This document shows, one piece after another, positions 45,907-53,909 of a stretch of DNA of 64,000 nt. The translations under genes were made by a program, and so were the position numbers. The stretch is taken from assembly GCF_001595645.1 (NCBI RefSeq), contig NZ_LNKT01000012.1, positions 226,227 to 290,226 on the forward strand, given 5' to 3'. The notes below the pieces were generated by a model. That model did not search any database and was not told the origin of the DNA. It saw nothing but the letters and a program-made list of their open reading frames with translations. The stretch's first letter is position 1. Each line of letters starts with the position of its first letter. This DNA is from Sulfurovum riftiae. Its GTDB lineage: Bacteria; Campylobacterota; Campylobacteria; Campylobacterales; Sulfurovaceae.

Positions 45907-46128
45907 TCACCCACCGCATACAGGAGGGAGGATCGAAACCCTGTCACCCTCTTTGAGCGGTGTCTCGAGGTCTTTCACCATCGTATCGTTCAGAGCAACG
46001 GCACATTTTTCGAGCCATGTCGCAAGCGATGCATCCTCTTTCAGTTTTGATGCAACTTCGGCAAGCGTTGCAGCTTCCATCTCTACAGGGGACTTTCCTA
46101 TAGGTCCTAAAAATTCTACTTTAATCAT
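45907..46128 (-). CDS. moaD: Molybdopterin synthase sulfur carrier subunit
   Basis: 73-residue ubiquitin-like protein ending in the required Gly-Gly (ILPPVCGG). It starts MIKVEFLGPIGKSPVEM and is separated from moaE by about 88 bp without a gene. The C-terminal glycine is thiocarboxylated and supplies sulfur to MoaE. Confidence 0.92.
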   Translation of the reverse strand: MIKVEFLGPIGKSPVEMEAATLAEVASKLKEDASLATWLEKCAVALNDTMVKDLETPLKEGDRVSILPPVCGG

Positions 46129-46200
46129 AAAGGGTTCTCCTTACATATCCGTGGATTATAATTCTTGTTTGGTATAATTACGCTTAAAAGGGAGGTGGCG

Positions 46201-46836
46201 ATGTTATTTGGCTCTATCAGCTACCTGAACCTTCTGCCCTTCCAGCTTTTTCTCAAGCGACAACTTCGTGACAGTGCCTCCAAAATGAGCTTCCGCTATA
46301 AACGTGCCGTACCTTCCCAGATCAACAGAAGTCTCAAGCGCAGGGAGATCAATGCCGCGTTCATCTCTTCGATTGAATCAAGAAAATGCAAATGTACCGA
46401 CCTTGGGATCATCGCCAATCAAAAAGTCTACTCTGTTTTGCTTCTGGAGGGAGAGCATGAAAAAGATCCTGCCTCTGCAACTTCCAACCGACTGGCAGAA
46501 GTACTGGATCTTCAGGGAAGAGTTCTTATCGGGGATGCAGCACTGAAATATTACCTTGAGGGTGGCAAAGGGATCGATCTGGCAGAAGCCTGGTACGCCA
46601 AAACCGGTCTGCCGTTTGTTTTTGCACGTCTCTGCTACAATAAGCACGGAAAGTCCATCGAGAAACTTGCCAAAACCTTTACACATAAAAAAGTGAAGAT
46701 TCCGCAATATATTCTGAAGAAAGAAGCAAAAAAAAGAGGGGTCACAGCCAAACAACTCAGTTGGTACCTTGAACAGATCTACTATACAATGGGACATAAA
46801 GAAAAACTGTCTTTGAAAAAATTCTTATCCCTGTAG
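46201..46836 (+). CDS. mqnA: Chorismate dehydratase of the futalosine menaquinone pathway, MqnA-like
   Basis: 211 residues. FGSISYLNLLPFQLFLK matches the MqnA/MqnD opening (Y-L-N-x-x-P). AAFISSIES, RVLIGDAALKY and AEAWYAKTGLPFVFARLCY fit the rest of this periplasmic-binding-fold family. It starts menaquinone synthesis in Campylobacterota. I start at 46201, after GGGAGGTG. The TAG stop is part of the GTAG foot of a REPIN (46833-46836), so the C-terminus may have been set by that insertion. The protein is shorter than many MqnA proteins outside the phylum. Confidence 0.72.
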   Translation: MLFGSISYLNLLPFQLFLKRQLRDSASKMSFRYKRAVPSQINRSLKRREINAAFISSIESRKCKCTDLGIIANQKVYSVLLLEGEHEKDPASATSNRLAEVLDLQGRVLIGDAALKYYLEGGKGIDLAEAWYAKTGLPFVFARLCYNKHGKSIEKLAKTFTHKKVKIPQYILKKEAKKRGVTAKQLSWYLEQIYYTMGHKEKLSLKKFLSL

Positions 46837-46899
46837 GGTCGGTTTACCGACCAATATCGCGTACTGTTGTATTTGGAATGGTCGGTAAACCGACCCTAC
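46833..46899. repeat. REPIN-like element supplying the mqnA stop codon
   Basis: GTAG 46833-46836 with GGTCGGTTTACCGACC; inverted GGTCGGTAAACCGACC ending CTAC 46896-46899. The TAG inside the first GTAG is in frame with the mqnA-like gene. It fills the convergent gap before gltX. Confidence 0.87.
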
Positions 46900-46970
46900 G
46901 CGGTAATTATAATTGCCGTTTCAAATCTATTTAAAACGTTTGGCAATGCCAAACCTGCAAAAGCAAAATA

Positions 46971-48359
46971 TTATTCGATCGTCGAAACTGCTCTCTCAAT
47001 ACGCTCGATCGTCTCATCCACACCGATGATCGCCATGATCTCATCAAGCCCCGACCCGGTCATGCTGCCAAGCAGACTCACGCGAAGCGGCATACCGATC
47101 TTCCCGAAACCAATCTCTTTGTCCGCAACGATCTTCTCCATTACCGCGTGGTAGTCTACAGGAAGGTGCAGCGGTTTCTCCCAGGTCTGAAGCATTGCAA
47201 TGAAATCTGTCAATATCTCTTTGGCATCACCTTTAAAGGCTTTTTTTACTGCCTTTTCATCATACCCGGCCGGAGCAGTAAGAATAAGGTTGATCTGCTC
47301 AGCCAGCTCCACCAGTGTTTTTCCCCGCTCTTTCGTCGCATCCAGAAGCATCTCAAGTTTGTCGTGCCCGCTGATATCCACACCAAATTCTTTCAGAAGT
47401 TCCGCAAGTTCACTGTTGGTTTTGTTCTTGATATAGTGCGCATTAAGCCAAAGCAGTTTGTCAAGGTTGTAACTGGAGGCACTCTTATTGATATCTTTGG
47501 GATCGAACAGTTCGATCATCTCTTCAATGGAGAAGATCTCCTGGTCCCCATAGCTCCAGCCCAAACGTACAAGGAAATTGAGCAGGGCTTCGGGAAGAAA
47601 CCCAAGTGTCTTGTATTCCATCACATCGGTCGCTCCGTCTCTTTTGGAGAGTTTTTTACCCTGTTCATTGTTTATCATCGCCACATGGTAGAAGTTCGGT
47701 ATCTTGAACCCTAACGCATTATAGACCACGATCTGCTTCGGTGTATTATACAGGTGGTCATCCCCGCGGATCACATCTGTCAGACCCATCAGGGCATCAT
47801 CAATGGCAACAACGAAATTGTAGGTAGGAGAACCGTCCGCCCTGGCAATGACGAAATCATCCACTTCCGTAGCGGCGATACACATCTCGCCCTTGACACC
47901 GTCCGTGAAACAGATATTCCCCTCCTGCGGCGCCTTGATACGGATCACCGGATCCACACCTTCCGGCGGCGTACCCGCAAAGTCACGGTACCTTCCGTCA
48001 TAACGCGTACGCTCTTTCTTTGCCATCTGCTCTTCACGCAGGGCAACAAGCTCCTCTTTGGTCATATAGCATTTATACGCCTTGCCTTCTTCAAGAAGCT
48101 GTTCTATATACTGTTTGTACAGATCAAAACGTTTGGACTGGTAAACCACCTCACCGTCATGACTCATACCGATCCACTCAAATGCTTTCAAAATGGCATC
48201 TTTGGCTTCTTCGGAATTCCGTGCCATATCTGTATCTTCGATACGCAGAAGGAACTTTCCGTCATTGTGCCTGGCAGTCAACCAGGAGAAAAGTGCGGTC
48301 CGGAGGCCGCCAATATGCAAATACCCTGTCGGAGAGGGGGCAAAACGTGTCACAGTCAT
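46971..48359 (-). CDS. gltX: Glutamyl-tRNA synthetase
   Basis: 462 residues. Class I motifs: FAPSPTGYLHIGGLRTALF (HIGH variant) and KKLSKRDGATDV (KMSKS variant). ISRADGSPTYNF-type text (VIARADGSPTYNFVVAIDD) and YNTPKQIVVYNALG confirm it. Campylobacterota often carry two GluRS-like enzymes, one charging tRNA-Gln; which one this is cannot be told from sequence by eye. Confidence 0.93.
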   Translation of the reverse strand: MTVTRFAPSPTGYLHIGGLRTALFSWLTARHNDGKFLLRIEDTDMARNSEEAKDAILKAFEWIGMSHDGEVVYQSKRFDLYKQYIEQLLEEGKAYKCYMTKEELVALREEQMAKKERTRYDGRYRDFAGTPPEGVDPVIRIKAPQEGNICFTDGVKGEMCIAATEVDDFVIARADGSPTYNFVVAIDDALMGLTDVIRGDDHLYNTPKQIVVYNALGFKIPNFYHVAMINNEQGKKLSKRDGATDVMEYKTLGFLPEALLNFLVRLGWSYGDQEIFSIEEMIELFDPKDINKSASSYNLDKLLWLNAHYIKNKTNSELAELLKEFGVDISGHDKLEMLLDATKERGKTLVELAEQINLILTAPAGYDEKAVKKAFKGDAKEILTDFIAMLQTWEKPLHLPVDYHAVMEKIVADKEIGFGKIGMPLRVSLLGSMTGSGLDEIMAIIGVDETIERIERAVSTIE

Positions 48360-48459
48360 AATAATACCTTGAAATAATTTATGTGATTGTAGCCAAAATG
48401 TGGTTAAATGTGATTTTCAGGAGGGAACATGGGCACAGAGCCCATAAAAAGAAGGCAGA

Positions 48460-48795
48460 TTATTTTTTCTTTTTAGTGCTGCTTTTCTTTGCCGTTGCAC
48501 TCTTTGTACTTTTTTTGGTTGGCTTCTTACTGCTTTTTATATCTTTTTTGACCTTCACATCATTTTTGACGTTCTTTGCAGTCTCTTCACCGATCCCCTC
48601 TACACGCTGGAAGTCCTCAAAAGATTTGAATTTCCCTTTTCTCCTCTCTTTGATGATCGCATCCGCCTTCTTCTCACCAATACCGTTTATCTCCATGAGT
48701 TCGGATTTGCTTGCCGTATTCAGTTTATTAAGACTCATACCAAACAGTGTTGATACAGATAAAACCAATACACCTGCCATTACTTTTTTAAACAT
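48460..48795 (-). CDS. Exported helix-hairpin-helix (ComEA-like) protein with lysine-rich tail
   Basis: 111 residues: signal peptide (MFKKVMAGVLVLSVSTLFG), then a ComEA-type double HhH (LNTASKSELMEINGIGEKKADAI and FEDFQRVEGIGEETAKNV), then about 30 residues almost all K, S and T. The HhH pair binds DNA non-specifically, so a role in DNA uptake or periplasmic DNA binding is plausible. A short hairpin (48429-48445, ATGGGC/GCCCAT) lies downstream. Confidence 0.8.
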   Translation of the reverse strand: MFKKVMAGVLVLSVSTLFGMSLNKLNTASKSELMEINGIGEKKADAIIKERRKGKFKSFEDFQRVEGIGEETAKNVKNDVKVKKDIKSSKKPTKKSTKSATAKKSSTKKKK

Positions 48796-48847
48796 TTCTA
48801 TCCTTCCTGTTTAAAGTTTTTGTTATGCATAATCATAACAATAAAAA

Positions 48848-50629
48848 TTATATCAAATCTTTTCTTGTAAACTCAGGAACAATTTTCCGGAGTGCCGAGA
48901 CTTTATCTTCTGCTTTCAAAAGTGCTTCAATATCCCTCATCAGTTTGACAATATCATACTGTGTAGGTTTTGCTATGAAAATGGAGCTGTATTTGGTTTT
49001 TTGCTCACTTTCATCAATGAGCAGCTCTTCATAAAGCTTCTCTCCCGGACGCAAGCCTGTAAAAACTACATCTATTTCATCTTCTTTCCCGTAAAGACGT
49101 ATCATCTGCTTTGCGAGGTCAACGATCTTGATAGGTTCTCCCATATCCAGGATGAACAACTCTCCACCTTTGGCAATAGCGGCTGTCTGCAATACAAGCT
49201 GACATGCTTCGGGAATCAGCATAAAATAGCGTGTGATCTCAGGATGGGTGACCGTCACTGGCCCGCCTTCTTCTATCTGTTGCTTAAATTTTGGAATAAC
49301 CGAACCGCTTGATCCCAGTACATTCCCGAAACGTACGGCAACTATCTCTGTATTTACACTGTCAATGTTTTGTGCATAAAGCTCCGTAATCCGTTTGGTA
49401 GCACCCATTACATTGGTTGGTCGGACAGCTTTGTCCGTAGAGATGATCACAAGTTTTTCCACACCATTGGCAATACTCAGATCGATCACGTTCTTTGTAC
49501 CCAGTACATTATTCTCTACAGCAGCATTTGGGTTATGTTCACAAATCGGCACATGCTTGTATGCCGCCGCATGGATCACCACCTGGGGGCTTATTTCCCT
49601 ATAAAGTTTCTCCAATACTTCTCTGTGTGTTACATCCAGCAATCTCAAATCAGCATCCAATATCTCTTCGCCTATCTGATAGAGATTGTACTCTCCATTA
49701 TCCACAAGTATCAATGATGATGCACCGAACCGATCACACTGTCTGGCAATTTCCGAGCCGATACTTCCCCCGGCACCGGTGATCAATATGGATTTCCCTT
49801 TGATAAAAGAAGCGATCAGATCCAGGTCCAGATCCTTGGGGTGTCTTGCAAGCAGATCTTCAATGGAAAGATCTTCAAGCTTCTCATGCTCAGAACCAAG
49901 CAGTTTTATCTGCTTTATTTCATTGACATCTACAGCATTAAGACGTTCTACCAGTTTTCGTAACTCACTTTGTGGTACCGGATATGCCAATATCGCTGCC
50001 TTGATCTGTTTCTCCTCAACAAGTTTTTCCAAGCCATCCAGATCATATACTTTTACATTGTTGATATAAGCATTCTTAGCACTCTCATCTTCTCCGAGTG
50101 CCACAATTGCTACAGGGTAGTAATCAATCTCATTTTTCAGAGCACTCTGTATGATCGTTCCTGTTTTACTGCTCACCCCCAACAAAAGTGTCGGCTTGAC
50201 GGCATGTGTCTTAAAACTCTCATTCCAAAAACGCTTACTGGTACGCAATGCCCCTATAAAAATGAGAGAAAGAAAGAAATCAATTATAATGACCGATCGT
50301 GGAAATGGCTGGAACCATGAGGAGAAAAACAGATAGAAAACAACAAATCCTCCATAGGCAAGCAGATGTGCTTTGATAATATTCTTCGCGTCAGAAAAAC
50401 CAAAAAAACGCCAAATGATGAAATAGCTTTTGAACCAGAACATTGCTGCCACTTTGAAAGAGACAAGAACAAAATACCCCAGCCAGAAACTCTGGGAAAA
50501 ACTCTCGGGGATATGAAAGTTAAAACGCAGAAGATAGGCAAGGTAGAACGTCCCCAGAGAAAGCAGCAAATCCACACATACAAAAAAAAGAGTACGTTTG
50601 AATGACGTTGGTCGTAAAAACAGGGTCAT
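48848..50629 (-). CDS. pglF: UDP-GlcNAc 4,6-dehydratase, PglF-like
   Basis: 593 residues from MTLFLRPTSF, whose ATG overlaps the pglE stop (ATGA) and follows AAGG. Four N-terminal membrane helices, a CoA-binding-like middle domain, and the SDR domain with ITGAGGSIGSEIARQ, HAAAYKHVP and STDKAVRPTNVMGATKR. It makes UDP-4-keto-6-deoxy-GlcNAc, the first step to bacillosamine-type sugars. WbpM/CapD homologues are alternatives, but size and the next gene favour PglF. Last gene of the glycan operon in transcription order. Confidence 0.88.
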   Translation of the reverse strand: MTLFLRPTSFKRTLFFVCVDLLLSLGTFYLAYLLRFNFHIPESFSQSFWLGYFVLVSFKVAAMFWFKSYFIIWRFFGFSDAKNIIKAHLLAYGGFVVFYLFFSSWFQPFPRSVIIIDFFLSLIFIGALRTSKRFWNESFKTHAVKPTLLLGVSSKTGTIIQSALKNEIDYYPVAIVALGEDESAKNAYINNVKVYDLDGLEKLVEEKQIKAAILAYPVPQSELRKLVERLNAVDVNEIKQIKLLGSEHEKLEDLSIEDLLARHPKDLDLDLIASFIKGKSILITGAGGSIGSEIARQCDRFGASSLILVDNGEYNLYQIGEEILDADLRLLDVTHREVLEKLYREISPQVVIHAAAYKHVPICEHNPNAAVENNVLGTKNVIDLSIANGVEKLVIISTDKAVRPTNVMGATKRITELYAQNIDSVNTEIVAVRFGNVLGSSGSVIPKFKQQIEEGGPVTVTHPEITRYFMLIPEACQLVLQTAAIAKGGELFILDMGEPIKIVDLAKQMIRLYGKEDEIDVVFTGLRPGEKLYEELLIDESEQKTKYSSIFIAKPTQYDIVKLMRDIEALLKAEDKVSALRKIVPEFTRKDLI

Positions 50630-51732
50630 TTCAAAACCTTTTTTATTACATCGCTCACACATTCTACATCTTCATTGGACATACTCGATCCGCTGGGAAG
50701 GCAAATACCTCTATTGAAAAGGTTTTCAGAGGTACCGTTTTCCACTACGATACTTTTTTGAAAAAGCGGCTGCAGATGCATCGGTTTCCAAAGAGGCCTG
50801 CTCTCTATATTTTCCGCTTCCAGTTCCGCCATGATTTTATAGGGGTCTGTTTTATCAAGTATCAAGGTGGTCAGCCAACGGTTCCCCCTGCTGCCCTGTA
50901 TCTCTGGCATGAAGCCGATCTCATCATAGCCTCCAAGTAGTGTTCGATAAAGCTCAAAGATCTCTCTGCGTCGTTCAACACGCTCTTCGAGTACCTCCAT
51001 TTGCGCTACACCGATGGCTGCGAGCACATTGGACATACGATAGTTGTACCCATATTCTTTATGCTCGTAATAAGGCGCATCTTCCTTTGCCTGGGTCGAA
51101 AGAAACTTCGCTTTCTCTATCCATACTTCATTGTCACTCACCAACATGCCTCCACTGGAAGTCGTCAGTATCTTGTTGCCGTTGAAAGAGTAAACCCCCA
51201 TGTCACCAAAAGTACCACTCTGCTTTCCATGATAACTTGCACCCAGGGACTCGGCAGCATCTTCAATAAGATAGATACCTTCTTCTTTACATATCTGTAC
51301 TATTTCATCCATCTTACACATTTGTCCATAAAGGTGTGTCACAATGAGTGCTTTGGGTTTTTTCGGGGACTCAATAATGGCTTTTTTCAATAATCGAGGA
51401 GAGATATTCCAACTCTCATCACTATCTACAAATATGGGATGTGCATTTTGGTACAAGATCGCATTGACCGAACCGACAAAGGTAAAACTTGAAGCCAATA
51501 CATAATCACCGGAACCGATGCCCAGTACACGTAACGCAAGATGCAATGCCGCCGTTGCCGTATTGGTAGCCAAAGCAAATCCTGCTCCAGTATAATTGCA
51601 AATGCTTTGCTCAAAACGTTCCACAAATGCACCAAGCGGTGCAATATAGTTGCTTTCAAATACTTCTGAAATATACTGTTGTTCTTTACCGCTCATGTGG
51701 GGAGGGGAGAGGAAGATTCTTTGATTATGCAT
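50626..51732 (-). CDS. pglE: UDP-4-amino-4,6-dideoxy-GlcNAc transaminase, PglE-like
   Basis: 368 residues, DegT/DnrJ/EryC1 family. PLP lysine K187 (FNGNKILTTSSGG) and the IEDAAESLGASY motif are visible. It aminates the PglF product at C4. Directly upstream of pglF with a 4-bp overlap. Its own start overlaps the HAD gene stop by 8 bp. Confidence 0.88.
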   Translation of the reverse strand: MHNQRIFLSPPHMSGKEQQYISEVFESNYIAPLGAFVERFEQSICNYTGAGFALATNTATAALHLALRVLGIGSGDYVLASSFTFVGSVNAILYQNAHPIFVDSDESWNISPRLLKKAIIESPKKPKALIVTHLYGQMCKMDEIVQICKEEGIYLIEDAAESLGASYHGKQSGTFGDMGVYSFNGNKILTTSSGGMLVSDNEVWIEKAKFLSTQAKEDAPYYEHKEYGYNYRMSNVLAAIGVAQMEVLEERVERRREIFELYRTLLGGYDEIGFMPEIQGSRGNRWLTTLILDKTDPYKIMAELEAENIESRPLWKPMHLQPLFQKSIVVENGTSENLFNRGICLPSGSSMSNEDVECVSDVIKKVLK

Positions 51733-52360
51733 TGTTTAGGACCTTTAGTATAGTAATGATTTCTTGTTTATCAGATACTTCATAATTTGTATTGTTTTCA
51801 AAATTTCTATATATACCGACCGGATTTTTATACCTAATACCGATCCAACCTAAGGGTTGCAGTGCCATAAAATCTTTTTTAGGGTTATCTGATATATAAA
51901 TAAAAAACTTTTCATTTTTAAAATGATCCATTACCATTTTGTACGGTTTGACCTCTGGCTTTTTTGTATGGTAGAAATCAGTAAATACAGGATACTTTAT
52001 ATATTGTCCAAGCTTTAAAGCATCAAACTTGTTTTTTTGCATAATATAGTGCCCATCACTTATAAGGGCTGTATTGAAATTTTTTGCAAAGGCCAATAGC
52101 TCCAAGCTATCTTCCGCCAAAACAATGTCAGGAGTATGAAACCTGTAAATCTCAATCAGCTTGGAAAGTGGTACATCAATATTATATTTTTCGATCAACC
52201 TATTGAATACCTTTCCACTTCCTTCTTGAAAAAATACTTCCATCATATAGTCATAATATGATTCATTCTGTAAAAATTTCGATATTTCTTTAAATCCGCT
52301 TTTTATAAACTCAAGTTCATCATAAAGCGTATCATCAAGATCAAATACTATTACCATCAA
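51725..52360 (-). CDS. HAD-superfamily hydrolase in the pgl locus
   Basis: 211 residues. Motif I is FDLDDTLYDE (nucleophile D7, acid D9), motif II ALISDG, and the C-terminal motif has YISDNPKKDF. The cap is of the C1 helical type. It is probably a small-molecule phosphatase. It overlaps the ATP-grasp gene by 20 bp and lies between pglE and pglC, where other species carry the PglD acetyltransferase. A job in preparing the acyl group or its precursor for the ATP-grasp enzyme is an inference from position. Confidence 0.75.
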   Translation of the reverse strand: MMVIVFDLDDTLYDELEFIKSGFKEISKFLQNESYYDYMMEVFFQEGSGKVFNRLIEKYNIDVPLSKLIEIYRFHTPDIVLAEDSLELLAFAKNFNTALISDGHYIMQKNKFDALKLGQYIKYPVFTDFYHTKKPEVKPYKMVMDHFKNEKFFIYISDNPKKDFMALQPLGWIGIRYKNPVGIYRNFENNTNYEVSDKQEIITILKVLNNA

Positions 52361-53297
52361 CTATAACCTCTGCATCATATCTAAGCATTAATATATTGTC
52401 TTGCCAGTCTTCATTATACACCAACTTTTCACCAAGATAATCTTTGATTAAATATTCTGCGAAGTTGGCTCCGGCATGAAAACTGAGGGGATATCCTCCT
52501 CCAAATCTTGGGTTGATCTCAATAAAAACAATTCGATTCCCCGTTTGAAATAACTGAATAGTAATACACCCATACACTCCGTCAAGTACTTTGCAAAGCT
52601 CTTTGACAGCCTGAAGAATTGATTGATTTTTCACCGTTCTGGCTTTGCTTACCTCACCTGCTCTCACCTCCAGTCTTTGTCTTGGCACAATTGAGATTAC
52701 ACTACCATATCTGTCAATAAAAACATCTACAGTAAACTCATCACCCTGAATATACTCTTGGAAAATATAGTTTCTGTCACGAGCCAGATCCTCTGCAGCA
52801 TTAAGTGTATATACCACTTGGGCACCAACAGAGCAGGACGAGTTATTAAGTTTTGCAAATATCGGGTAAGAACAATGCCTGATATCATCTATACCCTTTG
52901 GCGTATCAAAACCATTATCAATAAAAAACTTCTCAGTTAAGTCTTTTAAGTAGAATGTTTCACAAATTGATATAGAGGAAACTGCTATAAAAATATCCTC
53001 TTTGAAAAAGTCATCTTTAACTTGTGCCAGTATATGCAATTCAGTATCGATTGTAGGCACAATCACTGAAATATCATTCTGTTTACAAAAATTTTTAACT
53101 ATATCAAGATATTTCTCATCAGTAACCCTAGGCACTTTTATATACCCATCAGAAACTTGGCAGGCACTACTTAACTTCGGATTCATATCTGTTGTGAAAA
53201 TCTTTCCATTTTTATAAAACTTTTTAATCGTATCCTGAAAAATTTTTACCAAACTTACTCTTCTACCGGCACTGGTAATTAAAATATTCTTTATCAT
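52341..53297 (-). CDS. ATP-grasp ligase in the pgl locus
   Basis: 318 residues. N-terminal Rossmann-like start (ILITSAGRRVSLVKIFQ), central ATP-grasp with PIFAKLNNSSCSVGAQVVY and FQEYIQGDEFTVDVF, and metal-binding IEINPRFGGGYPLS. It resembles carbamoyl-phosphate-synthase-like ligases that form amide bonds from a carboxylate and an amine. In Neisseria an ATP-grasp domain is fused to the PglC-like transferase (PglB2) and attaches glycerate to the 4-amino sugar. Here the same pair is encoded side by side (53297/53298). The acyl substrate is unknown. Confidence 0.78.
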   Translation of the reverse strand: MIKNILITSAGRRVSLVKIFQDTIKKFYKNGKIFTTDMNPKLSSACQVSDGYIKVPRVTDEKYLDIVKNFCKQNDISVIVPTIDTELHILAQVKDDFFKEDIFIAVSSISICETFYLKDLTEKFFIDNGFDTPKGIDDIRHCSYPIFAKLNNSSCSVGAQVVYTLNAAEDLARDRNYIFQEYIQGDEFTVDVFIDRYGSVISIVPRQRLEVRAGEVSKARTVKNQSILQAVKELCKVLDGVYGCITIQLFQTGNRIVFIEINPRFGGGYPLSFHAGANFAEYLIKDYLGEKLVYNEDWQDNILMLRYDAEVIVDGNSI

Positions 53298-53903
53298 TCA
53301 GTCTGATCCTCTAAATTTTTCCATTGTTACATGAGTATTTGAACTGATGTCACTTCTTTTGAGTACATTGAAAAACGTCATCCACAGTATCTTCATATCC
53401 AACAGAAAAGATTGATGGTCAACATACCATACATCATAGGCGAACTTCTCCTCCCAGCTGATGGCATTCCGTCCATTTACCTGAGCCCATCCTGTTATAC
53501 CAGGAAGTACATCGTGTCTTCTTTTCTGCTCTCTATTATAAAGAGGAAGATATTCAACCAACAAAGGACGGGGGCCCACAAAACTCATCTCTCCCCGGAG
53601 TACATTGATCAACTGGGGGAGTTCATCCAGACTCATTGTACGTATCCACTGTCCTATACCATGCAATCTTTTTTCATCGGGGAGAAGTTCTCCCTTTTCA
53701 TCCCGCTCATCACTCATCGTACGAAACTTGTAAATCCTGAAGATTTTTTCATCTTTACCGGGCCGTTCCTGCCTGAAAAAAACAGGGGAACCCATCTGCC
53801 ACCAGATCAACAAGGCCACCACCAGTATAAGTGGAGAAAAAAGTAACAGCAGCAGAAAAGCAAAAAAACGATCGAAAAATGGTTTTCCTACTTTTTTATA
53901 CAT
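53298..53903 (-). CDS. pglC: Undecaprenyl-phosphate phosphoglycosyl transferase, PglC-like
   Basis: 201 residues, the minimal monotopic phosphoglycosyl transferase. The re-entrant helix is at about 10-36. [17 protein letters not shown] and the catalytic dyad D93-E94 ([24 protein letters not shown]) are at the positions known from Campylobacter PglC. It loads the first sugar phosphate onto undecaprenyl phosphate. Abuts the ATP-grasp gene. Confidence 0.92.
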   Translation of the reverse strand: MYKKVGKPFFDRFFAFLLLLLFSPLILVVALLIWWQMGSPVFFRQERPGKDEKIFRIYKFRTMSDERDEKGELLPDEKRLHGIGQWIRTMSLDELPQLINVLRGEMSFVGPRPLLVEYLPLYNREQKRRHDVLPGITGWAQVNGRNAISWEEKFAYDVWYVDHQSFLLDMKILWMTFFNVLKRSDISSNTHVTMEKFRGSD

Positions 53904-53909
53904 ATTTTC

